From Mytilisepta virgata (Eukaryota > Mollusca > Bivalvia > Mytilida > Mytilidae): DNA of 64,000 nt. The stretch spans positions 682,001 to 746,000 of the forward strand of contig JAPWFG010000022.1 in assembly GCA_028015205.1 (NCBI GenBank). Direction: 5' to 3'. The notes under the pieces are model-generated. The model saw nothing but the letters and a program-made list of their open reading frames with translations, ran no database searches and had not been told where the DNA came from. The translations under genes and the position numbers were made by a program. Below, in pieces: positions 52,347 to 61,860 of the stretch (its first letter is position 1; each line of letters starts with the position of its first letter).

Positions 52347-54567
52347 TTACACATTAAATGTCATATACCTGCGTACTTCTGCCATAATTAAGAAGCAGTC
52401 GAAAAACTATCCCAGACCTATACCACTAGTGGTTGTTCCATTGAACATGTAAGAGGGAAAAAATGTGCTGGAATAATTACACTGTTATACTGACAGCACT
52501 GTTTATCAACCGACTATTGTCATATAATATCTGGTGAACGACGTTGTTTTTGAACTCCGATTAACATATAATTATATAAATGCAACTAATTGAAAATAAA
52601 AACATGACGAATGCAATTATTTTAATTAAGAATATACAGTTGCTACCAATTTTATAAATTTAAAAAAGACTAAAGATTAGCTTACACAGAAACAGCGATA
52701 AACAAATCATATTTTTTACTATAAACAAAAACGTCTTTAAGAACTGTTGTAATTATTTTAATTTTAAATATCTTCTTTGTGTATTTGTGAAGTGATATGG
52801 TGAATAAGCATTTCAAAACAATAACTATATTTTTGTTTGCAATATGGCGGCTAATAATATGATTACATATTTACAGTCAGTAAGCGTAAACATGTATGAC
52901 AAACGACGGAGACATTGAAAAATCATGGTAAGACCTCTTCTCAAATGATATTATATTAATATAAAATATGTTTTATATTTTGTTAAATAACAACAAAATA
53001 TTTTTACCACGATATTTGTAAATACATATTGTCCTTGCCCGTATCTCACTACGTACTATGTACACGTATGACAAAGCCACCATGTACGTAATTTTATCAT
53101 TACAATATAATTTTAATTATTCAGTAAAAAACAAAATTAAAAAATTTAAAAAAAAAATATACATAATTACTACAGTCGAACTTAGGTACATCGAACTCGG
53201 ACCATCGAATACCACGAACGGCTCCAACAGTTTTGAATGCCCCGTCAATTTTTCATTTATTTTAATATTAGAAAAGCCCCGGGTTTCCCGAACACTGATT
53301 TATACAAAAATCGAACATAAAAATGAATCAATTATATATAAAATCAGCTCAAATTTCTTCCGGTTGTGCTTTCCCTCAGCTGTGTCTTGTGCTCATTTTA
53401 ACATGTGTTGTCTGCACTTCTGATGGTGTTAAGTGGTTCGTTGTCTTTGGTTACCTTTCGTATCATAGTTTTTAATTTATCAAAGCAAAGATGTTTTGAA
53501 ACATCTTAGTTAGAAACAAAACCTTAAGAAAAAATAAAATAAAAACAATACTCTATCAAATGATAGTAGTCAATGAGTTGGGTCTGTTTCATGCGATTAC
53601 ATCCTTTAAAAATACCTAATAAATTGCATACAATATTTTTATTAACAAAAAATCTATGAACACACTTGAATATCAATAAAAAAGTTCTTCAGTATCTTGA
53701 ATTACTAGATTTCAAGAGTTTCGCCCCCCTCCCCCCCCCCCCCCCCCCCCAATTCCCCCACAGCTTTGGCCTGGACAGCTGGGCGTCATTGGTGATCTTC
53801 AGTCCTCTTGGCAAATTATGTCGTAAAACCCGTAGTGTAAGACCTTGCTCCAGCAACGTAGTACATCATTCAACATGCTTATCTATAAAAGTGATCTCAT
53901 ATGTTCAAAAGGGTGAGCATATCTTGACTGAAAACTTAAGTATTGTGATATGTTAAAAAGTTTTTCATTTGTTGTATAGACTTATAAAAATAAATATAGT
54001 TAGAGACTTTTAAAACAAATTATCAATTGTAATTTATGAGAGACAAATAGCGACTTGAACCGTTGAGTTTTAGATGACATGCTTAAACGAAATGTGCACA
54101 TTTTGTACATCAAAACTGGTAACAAAGAATTTTAGTTTAACCACTGAGTCGATGCCGCTGCTGGTGGAGTCCAAATCCGAGAGGGTGTCCCCAGCTCAGT
54201 TGCCACTATGTGGATACTACCCCGAAATTAATACTTAAAATTTACTGTAAAAAAAAATGTAAAATTTGTTTAACTATTTCCCTCGTGCATAGCTCTGTCT
54301 CTAGACGGTTTTGGTTTTACCCTTTTTTTTATCATTTTGGCATTTTTGAATTTGATCTTCAATTTTTTTTATTGTTATTTTGGTTTTTAACATTTTAGAC
54401 CTTGAGAACTGACTGTCGTAAATCGACGAAATGTGCTTATCTTGTGCATCAAATTAAACAGTCACAAGTGTTTGTATTACTACAAAAGTAAAACTGCCCA
54501 TCATATTTTCTTGTTTTATATACTAGTATAGGTTTGTGATGCTTTGTTAGTGTACCTCAGCATGTTT
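52347..54567. other. No gene seen; possible 5' exon of the next gene near 52.9 kb
   Basis: Most of this is plain AT-rich sequence, with a C-rich tract at 53726-53750. AAAATCATG|GTAAGA at about 52927 is a good splice donor, in the right direction to join the acceptor at 55392. A noncoding first exon of the 739-residue gene could end there, but this is a guess without transcript data. The reading frames in this stretch look random. Confidence 0.35.
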
Positions 54568-54821
54568 GGGGCCTCGGTGGCCGAGTGGTCTAAGTAGTTC
54601 GTCATGAGTACTAATAATCACTAGCCTGTCAACGCTGAGGTTGTGAGTTCGAATCTCACCTGTGGACTACGATCTTAATTGACAAGGATTGCCAATTTTC
54701 CTACCGAAGGTCGGTGGTTCTCTCCGGGTACTCCGGCTTCCTCCACTAATAAAAACTGGCGGCTGCGAAATAGCCAAATGTGCTGAAAACGGCGTAAAAC
54801 CCCAACTAAACAAACAAACAA
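54568..54821 (+). mobile_element. SINE S2, full length
   Basis: The head GGGGCCTCGGTGGCCGAGTG resembles a class II (Leu/Ser) tRNA, and the B box is TGAGTTCGAATCTCACC. The body is GGTGGTTCTCTCCGGGTACT, AACTGGCGGCTGCGAAATAG, and the tail CCCCAACTAAACAAACAAAC. A segment GTAGTTCGTCATGAGTACTA plus ATAATCACTAG in the head is absent from the copy at 21455. Confidence 0.9.
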
Positions 54822-55043
54822 TCAACCTGCTTAAACATATGTAGGACCAGGAATGGGACTTTCAAGATTTATGAAGATTTATTTATAAGATCATGTAAGA
54901 CTTAATCCACTTAAATCTTAAAAAGATGTGGGCTATTTTGTACTGTAGAGAATTTTCTCTTTGTTAAAGGCCGTGCTGTTTCTTTGCTTGCACTTTTGTC
55001 AGGCTTATGTAGGGATTATCAAGCATTTCTGCTCTATATACTA

Positions 55044-55330
55044 CCGCCTAGGCGGTCTCGTGGTAGCGTACTCGCCTCGAGAGCGGAAGGGCGCGGGTTC
55101 GATTCCGACTGGGTCAAATCAATATTTGCTGCTTTTCCGCCACATGCGGTAGCTAGGAGTAAGAGCAAAGGACTGGTAGGCTCGGGTCAGTATAATGTGT
55201 CCAAGTTGGGGTGTTCGGCTCAGTGTGTCAGTCTAGTACAAGGCAGGGCTCATATTCATATCATATTAACACGTTCTCGTCCTCATATGCACCTAATGGT
55301 TGCCACTGGACGTTAAACAATAATTTAATC
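55044..55330 (+). mobile_element. SINE S3, well-preserved head
   Basis: CCGCCTAGGCGGTCTCGTGG, TAGCGTACTCGCC and GGGTTCGATTCCGA give the A and B boxes. It ends with GGTTGCCACTGGACGTTAAA. It stops about 60 bp before the acceptor of the 739-residue gene. Confidence 0.85.
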
Positions 55331-55467
55331 CTCTATATATTCGTTTATATGAAACATTGTAATATCTTTTCATTTCCCGATTTTCTTTTCAGATTGTAAA
55401 AATTGTAATTTCTGTTGTCCCTAAATTTGACAGAACATGAAAACATGGCGATGCAAAGGACGTTGTC

Positions 55468-57687
55468 ATGGGAAACGCTGTCAATTTATCATTTAAACAA
55501 AAACTCGAGGAACGAAAAAAGCAAGCCGAAAAAGAACGACAAGTATTTCAAGCTTGCTTAGCTTGGAATATCGTAAAAGAGGAAATTAAAAAGAAAGAAG
55601 AAATTGAAAAACGAGAAAAAGCATGGAAGAAACAACAGGCTGAAAGAATACAAAAGGATAAGGAAATGATGGATAAATATCTTAAGAATATTGAGAGAGA
55701 AAGAAAAGCCGAACAAGAAGCTTTAAAGCAAAGGGACGAAAAAATAAATAAGAAAAGAAAAGAAAAAGCGACGATAGATCGAAGAATGAAGGAAATGGAT
55801 CAACATATCAAAAGAGAGGCTAAAGTTATGTCAAAAAATTTCGAAGATATCGAAAAAAGGTCAATTAAGTCTCGAGACGAAATGAAAACTAGGGTTAGAA
55901 CAATAGCAAAGAAGCAACAAGATGATCGTAATTTGTTTTTACATAAACAAGAAACCATACAACAAGAAAGAAAAAAAGAAATAGAAATCACAAAAAAGAG
56001 AATTCAAATGATTGAAAAAAGAATTGTACAGGAAAGAGTCACGTGGCAAGAACGGTTAATGGCTGCACGACGACTCAACACCGCAAGTAGGGTTTCTGCA
56101 AAAAAACTTTGGGATATAGGACAAAAGATTGTAGCAAAGGCTAAGCAAACAGTTGATAAGAAAAAAGATGTTGAAGATAAAAAGATCTATAAACCACAAA
56201 AGAAGTTTGAAATAGAATGGAAGCGGAAGTCCCCTAAAGCACACTATAGTGCAAAAACTACTGGTTCAAAATTGAAGAATGTACCTGCTGTTAAAAAAAC
56301 ATTATCCACTGTAAACGAGGAAGAATCTGCTTTATTAGAAATCGACAAAAAGAAAATAATTCAGAGAGAAAGTGTACCCGTCAAACAAAAAGATAAAACA
56401 AACATGATTACTCCGACTGTCAAAATGTCGAAACAAGAAAGATTCCAACGTTTGTATAAGCCCAAATACCCTAAGAATAAAGAAGTAGATAAACCAACAA
56501 CATTTTCTATCATTCGTAACAAAATATCGACAAATGATAGCGACTCAGATGCTTCACAGCGAGTGGTTAGTCAAAATACAAACCGGACAAATGTAACATT
56601 TGGCAATTTTGACTCAAAAGAAAGAAACTCAAACGTAAGATCTAATAGTTCCACCCCTCGTACTGTAAGACAAATTAAAAAAGTGCAAAATTCTAGTAGA
56701 ATACTTGAAAGTACGAAAAAAAGAGGAGCCACATCGCAGTTCGAGAAGAAGACAGAACGTGGAAATGAGATTCAATTGAGAATAAAAAAGGAAAGCGATA
56801 ACAGGGCAATTCTAAACAAACAAAATTCACAGGGAATACTGGGAAACACCAAACAATTGCAAACAAGAAAACGGATCATTACGACATCAGACCCCATTCT
56901 GGCTAGTAAACAGAGGTTCAAAGAACCGGAAGTTGAAAAAATTATGGGTATAAATCCACTTAGCTTTTCTCTAGAGAAGACTCGGGACAAAGAAATAAAT
57001 TCGGAAAAGAAGATCACATCGGAATCTCTGGATGAAGACAAAATCGCAGAAAAATCTAATTATGAGACAGATCCAAAACCAAATGGGGGTAATTTCCGGA
57101 AAGACATGACAGCTGGAAAAAAAGTCGAATATCAGTTTGAATTTTCTACTGCTAAAGCAACCAAGACTTTAATAGAAGAACCTGAAACTGAATTTATAAA
57201 GAAAACTCAGAGTCCGAAGCAGAGGGGAAAAGAAGAGAAGAACGAAAATGCAATTTTAGTACAAGGGGGTCAGTCAGTTTATTTTAAAGAAACTAAAATG
57301 GATGCAACTGAAAAGATTCTTGATAAAAGATCTGGAATCGGGACAGCTAGAGATGAAATACTTGGTAGAAACGGTGCCTCTTTGTCTTTAGACAAAACAA
57401 AGACATCTTCGCATTCAAATAAAATTCCTAACCTCCAGAATAACCCAAAGGAAACAAAACAAGTAAAAATCTCTGAGGATGTTTTACTAGTACAAAAACG
57501 CGTGAAGGAAGCCAGATCAATTACCGCAGAGACGAAACCCAAAATATCTGTTCCGCTGAAGGCAAGATCAAACTTATATCTGCGGACCAACCCAGCGATG
57601 ATACTTGTAGACCAGAGGATTTCAGAAGTACAACGGCGAATTGATCAAATGGTCAAAGTTAATACAAATGATATTCCAGTCGTCTAA
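55468..57687 (+). CDS. Coiled-coil protein of 739 residues with seven 18-residue repeats
   Basis: A single coding exon behind the acceptor TTTTCTTTTCAG (exon from 55393). In-frame TGA at 55438 makes 55468 the first possible ATG; three out-of-frame ATGs (55437, 55445, 55451) precede it. Residues 8-67 are a charged helix. Residues 68-193 are seven exact 18-residue units (MDKYLKNIERERKAEQEA, DRRMKEMDQHIKREAKVM, SKNFEDIEKRSIKSRDEM, KKRIQMIEKRIVQERVTW ...), ending QERLMAARRL. Residues 215-739 are Lys/Ser/Thr-rich, of low complexity and probably disordered, with a short Asp/Ser cluster (NDSDSDASQ). The MGNAVNLS start has Gly2, but Asn at position 6 is a poor myristoylation match. No enzyme domain is recognised. 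It is a paralogue of the two genes upstream by repeat pattern and position. Confidence 0.86.
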   Translation: MGNAVNLSFKQKLEERKKQAEKERQVFQACLAWNIVKEEIKKKEEIEKREKAWKKQQAERIQKDKEMMDKYLKNIERERKAEQEALKQRDEKINKKRKEKATIDRRMKEMDQHIKREAKVMSKNFEDIEKRSIKSRDEMKTRVRTIAKKQQDDRNLFLHKQETIQQERKKEIEITKKRIQMIEKRIVQERVTWQERLMAARRLNTASRVSAKKLWDIGQKIVAKAKQTVDKKKDVEDKKIYKPQKKFEIEWKRKSPKAHYSAKTTGSKLKNVPAVKKTLSTVNEEESALLEIDKKKIIQRESVPVKQKDKTNMITPTVKMSKQERFQRLYKPKYPKNKEVDKPTTFSIIRNKISTNDSDSDASQRVVSQNTNRTNVTFGNFDSKERNSNVRSNSSTPRTVRQIKKVQNSSRILESTKKRGATSQFEKKTERGNEIQLRIKKESDNRAILNKQNSQGILGNTKQLQTRKRIITTSDPILASKQRFKEPEVEKIMGINPLSFSLEKTRDKEINSEKKITSESLDEDKIAEKSNYETDPKPNGGNFRKDMTAGKKVEYQFEFSTAKATKTLIEEPETEFIKKTQSPKQRGKEEKNENAILVQGGQSVYFKETKMDATEKILDKRSGIGTARDEILGRNGASLSLDKTKTSSHSNKIPNLQNNPKETKQVKISEDVLLVQKRVKEARSITAETKPKISVPLKARSNLYLRTNPAMILVDQRISEVQRRIDQMVKVNTNDIPVV

Positions 57688-57760
57688 TAATATGATTCAT
57701 TGACAGACTGTCTTAAAAAGGGATTAAAACTGTCAATTTTTTTTTCTAAATTTTAAACCC

Positions 57761-57766
57761 AATAAA
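57761..57766 (+). terminator. Candidate poly(A) signal of the 739-residue gene
   Basis: AATAAA 74 bases after the stop codon, the only copy close to the gene end. A short 3' UTR is therefore likely. Confidence 0.6.
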
Positions 57767-57854
57767 TAGTTCAGAGATCTTTTCTGCAATCGTTTAATTT
57801 TGAGTCGACAACCTATTCTGCGGATTTCTTTTTTAATATTTATTAGAATAGAGA

Positions 57855-58100
57855 ATGGAAAGGGGGAATGTGTCAAAGGGACAAAAACCCGACCAAAAAG
57901 CAGAAAAAAACCCAAGGCTACCAATTGGTTTTCAACCCAGCGAGAAAATTCCGAACCCGGAGGCGGGCTTCAGATGGCCCCTAAACATACAAATGAACCA
58001 AAATTTTAAAACAAAACCACACAAGACTAACACAGACTAGAGGTTCATGACTTAGGACAGGCGCAAACATGCCTTAGGACCAAACTACTAGAACATAGAA
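57855..58100 (+). repeat. Dispersed repeat fragment (CCGGAGGCGGGCTTCAG type)
   Basis: GAATGTGTCAAAGGGACAAA, CCCGGAGGCGGGCTTCAGAT, GGCCCCTAAACATAC and CAAGACTAACACAGACTAGA, GGTTCATGACTTAGGACAGG. From memory this resembles sequence common in mussel genomes; the element class is unknown to me. It has no intact frame. Confidence 0.55.
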
Positions 58101-58261
58101 ATTTGTTGTAATGTCAATACAAAACTTCCTTAATGAGCCAGTGCCCTTAATACACAGGATAATTTTACAATGTTTGTTCTTGACAGGACAATTTTACATT
58201 GCCCTTTATAGACAGTGAATTGATACATCAAGGTGATATTTAAAATAGTATTAATTTATAG

Positions 58262-58440
58262 TGGATTGGGAAACAAATTATATCAACTTAAAGAATCCCT
58301 CTCCATCTGGCGGGTGCGAAAGTTGCCCCTGTAGCGGCATTTAAGCTTACTATTTTCGACATCTACAGTGAGTCTTTAACGTGCTGAGGGTGTTACCCTC
58401 CCTTAATACAGGACAACCGATTTTTGTCCACATCCGACAG
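58262..58440 (-). repeat. SINE S1, body only, minus strand
   Basis: The reverse complement of the S1 body: GTGGATTGGGAAACAAATTA, CCCTCTCC..GGCGGGTGCG, CATCTACAGTGAGTCTTTAA, CGTGCTGAGGGTGTTACCCT. The tRNA head is missing. Confidence 0.8.
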
Positions 58441-58452
58441 AGTAGCATCTTT

Positions 58453-58790
58453 TATTCCTAACATGCAGATATTAGAGTTGTCTCCAATATGCATGCATTA
58501 TCTTTTCTGACAGAAGGTGTCTTGTATTATATACAAATAGGGAAAAAAACTAATTTTAGTCTTTTCTAAAAAATATTGAATAGGGGAAGTCCATCAGACA
58601 TGGAAAAATGTGGGAAAATATATCCAAGAACATATCATTAATGCGCGCTTGAAGGCTATTGTTAATAAGGAAAAATGTTTTGTCATTTGTCCATTAATAT
58701 CTATGGAAGACACCTTCTCCAAAAAGTAGATAACTCTGTAAATGGGAGACAAATTTCACGTACCAAAAATAGAGAATAGAGACCATCCTC
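58453..58790. mobile_element. MITE M2, copy 2, source of the 93-bp satellite
   Basis: ATTCCTAACATGCAGATATT, AGAGTTGTCTCCAATATGCA at left and ATAACTCTGTAAATGGGAGA, CAAATTTCACGTACCAAAAA at right. It matches 23311-23633 through the interior (AAAATATTGAATAGGGGAAG, GGAAAATATATCC). Confidence 0.8.
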
Positions 58791-59084
58791 GCAAATTATA
58801 TATATATATATAACATTAATAAGATAACTCCGTAAATGGGAGACAACTTTCACGTATCAAAAAAAGAGAATATAGACCATCCTCGCAAATTATATATATA
58901 TATATAACATTAATAAGATAACTCCGTAAATGGGAGACAACTTTCACGTACCAAAAAAAGAGAATAGAGACCATCCTCGCAAATTATATATATATATAAC
59001 ATTAATAAGATAACTCCGTAAATGGGAGACAACTTTCACGTACCAAAAAAAGAGAATAGAGACCATCCTCGCAAATTATATATA
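58729..59084 (+). repeat. 93-bp satellite, left of the transposon
   Basis: Units start GATAACTCCGTAAATGGGAG at 58729, 58823, 58917 and 59009, each followed by ACGTACCAAAAAAAGAGAAT, GACCATCCTCGCAAATTATA and a (TA) run. The unit is the right end of MITE M2 plus a TA tract and AACATTAATAA. Confidence 0.92.
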
Positions 59085-60605
59085 CTCTCTCAAAAAAGAA
59101 ACGCAACATACAGAAAATAGGAAATTTACTTCATATATTATTTTCATAATTTATGATATAAATAATTTACACAGGAATGCAAAAATTGGCACACTTCTTG
59201 TTCATGAGTTCTTTTACCTTGGAATATCACAGTTTGTCACATATTGTCAATAAATCACTCATAAATTGTCAATATCTGGTATGTCCACCATTTGCTTGTA
59301 ACACAGCCCCGACTCTTCTTGGCATAGATTGAATTAAACGCTGAGTTCGAACACGCGGTATCCTTTGCCACTCAAACTGAAGTGCCTGCTGTAATTGTTG
59401 CAGATTTTGCGGTGGTGATTGTCGTTGGCGCACGCGCCGATCCACTTCATCCCACAAATGTTCAATTGGATTAAGATCGGGTGATCGTGACGGCCAACGG
59501 ATCACATTGACATTCTGTTGTTCTAAAAAGTCTACTGTTACACGTGCTGTATGTGGTCGGGCATTGTCGTGCTGAAAAATTTCTCTCCGAATGTCAATTA
59601 CGGGCAATAAATGAGGTCGTAAAATTTCGTCTCTATACCTAACAGCGTTCAGATTGCCTTGGATATGTATCAGCTGTGTGTTTCTGGCATAAGAAATAGC
59701 GGCCCACATCATAACACTGCCTCCGCCAAAATTGTCTCTCTCCACAACACAGTTTTGCGCAAAACGTTCGTTTCGGCGCCTATACACACGTATGCGACCA
59801 TCTCGCTTTTCCAGTTGAAAACGTGACTCATCGCTGAACCATACTCTTCTCCAGTTCTGTAAATTCCATGCACGAACTGTAGTACACCATCTAACCCTCG
59901 CTCGGCGGTGTTGGCGTCTCAGTGTTGCTCCAAAGTAAGGTCTTCTTGCCCTCAATCCATGAGAACGTAACCGATTGCGTACTGTCTGTGCTGATATACG
60001 GCGCAACCCAGGGACGTTTACAGCTGTTTCTGTTGCAGCAATAGTCCTATTCCGCAGATGGAAAAGTCTGATGTAACGATCTTGCGCCCTGGTTGTAACA
60101 CGCGGGCGCCCTGAACGTGGCCGATCTGTCGTAGTACCAAGCTGCAGGTAGCGTCCCCAAAGGCGTGAAATTGTGCTACGATGAACATTGTACGTTACAG
60201 CAACAGCATTCTGTGATTCTCCGGCCTCTAGTCGTCCGATAGCGATATTCCGGGTAGCAGCGTCTAACCTTGGCATAGCGTCACCTCATCAGAATTTTAT
60301 TTTACGAATGCATTCATGAAAAGAAATACCGGGTTTTTATACCGACTGACTCAGCTAAAAAATAACCCATGATTTGCACGTGAAAGTCGACCCAGTTTTT
60401 GGCAATGCGTAAATCGTAGGGTGTCCCAGATTGCGACCAAAGTCGTTTACGGGTGGATGAATTTAAATGATTGTACCTGGAAACTTTTTATGAAGGTGTA
60501 ATTATGATCATGTGTACATATATTTTGATATTTATTGGTTATTTGTCCGGAAAAATAAAATAATATTTCAAAAAGATAATCTGATGTTGCGTTTCTTTTT
60601 TGAGA

Positions 60606-60606
<1 letters not shown>
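59085..60606 (-). mobile_element. Tc1/mariner transposon, 1,522 bp, apparently intact
   Basis: The inverted ends are CTCTCAAAAAAGAAACGCAA CAT at left (with an extra CT) and ATGTTGCGTTTCTTTTTTGA GAG at right, each next to TA. It carries one complete transposase frame. It inserted in the TA tract of the 93-bp satellite, so the exact TA target cannot be told from its neighbours. The perfect match between ends and the unbroken gene suggest recent activity. Confidence 0.95.
59269..60276 (-). CDS. Tc1/mariner transposase, DD34E, 335 residues
   Basis: Cut-and-paste transposase. ATG at 60276-60274, no internal stop. The N-terminal half has two helix-turn-helix regions: VAVTYNVHRSTISRLWGRYL, then the GRPR linker (RPRSGRPRVTT), then ISAQTVRNRLRSHGLRARRP. 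The catalytic triad is D in WFSDESRF, D in FQHDNARPHTA and E in SPDLNPIEHLWD. Thirty-four residues lie between the second D and the E, giving the Tc1-type DD34E signature. The length is normal for the family, and the GC content is clearly above that of the flanking DNA, as for a recent arrival. Confidence 0.98.
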   Translation of the reverse strand: MPRLDAATRNIAIGRLEAGESQNAVAVTYNVHRSTISRLWGRYLQLGTTTDRPRSGRPRVTTRAQDRYIRLFHLRNRTIAATETAVNVPGLRRISAQTVRNRLRSHGLRARRPYFGATLRRQHRRARVRWCTTVRAWNLQNWRRVWFSDESRFQLEKRDGRIRVYRRRNERFAQNCVVERDNFGGGSVMMWAAISYARNTQLIHIQGNLNAVRYRDEILRPHLLPVIDIRREIFQHDNARPHTARVTVDFLEQQNVNVIRWPSRSPDLNPIEHLWDEVDRRVRQRQSPPQNLQQLQQALQFEWQRIPRVRTQRLIQSMPRRVGAVLQANGGHTRY

Positions 60607-60685
<79 letters not shown>

Positions 60686-60868
60686 AGATAACTCCGTAAA
60701 TGGGAGACAACTTTCACGTACCAAAAATAGAGAATAGAGACCGTCCTCGCAAATTATATATATATATAACATTAATAAGATAACTCCGTAAATGGGAGAC
60801 AACTTTCACGTACCAAAAATAGAGAATAGAGACCATCCTCGCAAATTATATATATATAACATTAATAA
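60607..60868 (+). repeat. 93-bp satellite, right of the transposon, with expanded (TA)n
   Basis: A TA run of about 70 bp (60607-60675) is followed by two more units starting at 60687 and 60779 and a shortened TA end. Other units have only 14-20 bp of TA, so the tract next to the transposon has grown. The open frame through the TA run is meaningless. Confidence 0.9.
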
Positions 60869-61438
60869 AACCTTGTCACCTTAATTATACTTTAAGTAAA
60901 CCTGCATTTTAATTCAGTTTACTTTTCAATTTCAGCCTTATAAGATTTTAAGAATATGATTTTGTTGACTGATTAGAAAAGATTTAACTGCATACAGACA
61001 TTCATCCCGAAAGTGTCATCACACTTAGCCAATACTTTGAAATTTTGGTAGGTACGGGTAAATTGTTTATATTGGCTAAATGTATAAAACATGAGATCTT
61101 TAAACAACATAATTCTTTAATCATTTGAAAAGAACACTCAGATGTTTATTGAGTCATTTAAAACACTTAAATTCTTAAAAAACGCTAAAGTTAATAAAAA
61201 ACACTAAAATTCATAAAAAAACGCTAAGTTCATAAATAACAATAAAGTTCATAAAAAACGCTAAAGTTCATGAAAAGCTTAGTCCACCAACTGTTGGTGA
61301 ATCTTTGGTTTAGTTGAGCACTTCCAAGATCGCGCACTTCATCTTTTAAACTTCATAAAGATTAATTAATTGTTTTATTATACCGATAATGAATATAAAA
61401 GAGTAATTGTAGTTTAGGTTTTTTTTATATAACATTAA

Positions 61439-61693
61439 GGTATCCGGACCATAAATGACCACGTGATTATTCAAAAGATCCCGGATGTTCCATACAACGC
61501 AATTGAAATGACCTCGGTAATTATCAATATAACAAACTTATTTTTACAGACTGCATATAAGCAACAGAGTGTGTTTCAACTTGAGAAAAATATATATACA
61601 AAATTCCAGCTTTAAATTTTTTGGCCGTTCAGCCATTCACGGTCAAAAAGAGATACACTTTTCGTTCATGATCTATTATGGTCCGGATACCTT
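61439..61693. mobile_element. MITE with GGTATCCGGACCATAA ends, TTAA flanks
   Basis: The left end is GGTATCCGGACCATAAATGA and the right end ATTATGGTCCGGATACCTT. TTAA stands at 61435-61438 and 61694-61697. Four-base TTAA targets are typical of piggyBac-type transposition; the assignment is inference. Confidence 0.78.
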
Positions 61694-61734
61694 TTAACAG
61701 TAACTTCGACTGTAAACATTATAACGAGCCGACA

Positions 61735-61860
61735 CAGGTCATTTATTTGATAACGCATGCGAGGTCAGTTTCTTGTCTAGTTGGAGTCATTATAACGCAC
61801 GCGAGGTCAGTTTCTTGTCCATTTGTAGTTATTATTATGCACACGAGGTTATTTAAGTTC
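61735..61860 (+). repeat. 50-bp tandem repeat, three units
   Basis: Units contain ATAACGCA(C/T)GCGAGGTCAG, TTTCTTGTC(T/C)A(G/T)TTG and AGTCATT or AGTTATT. The third unit is diverged. Confidence 0.75.

Noticed and set aside
56700..57600. Functional domain in the C-terminal half of the 739-residue protein
   Set aside because: The sequence is low-complexity and Lys/Ser/Thr-rich with no motif I can name, so assigning a domain would be invention.
60447..60710. 87-codon frame rich in Tyr-Ile
   Set aside because: It is only the (TA)n microsatellite read as codons.
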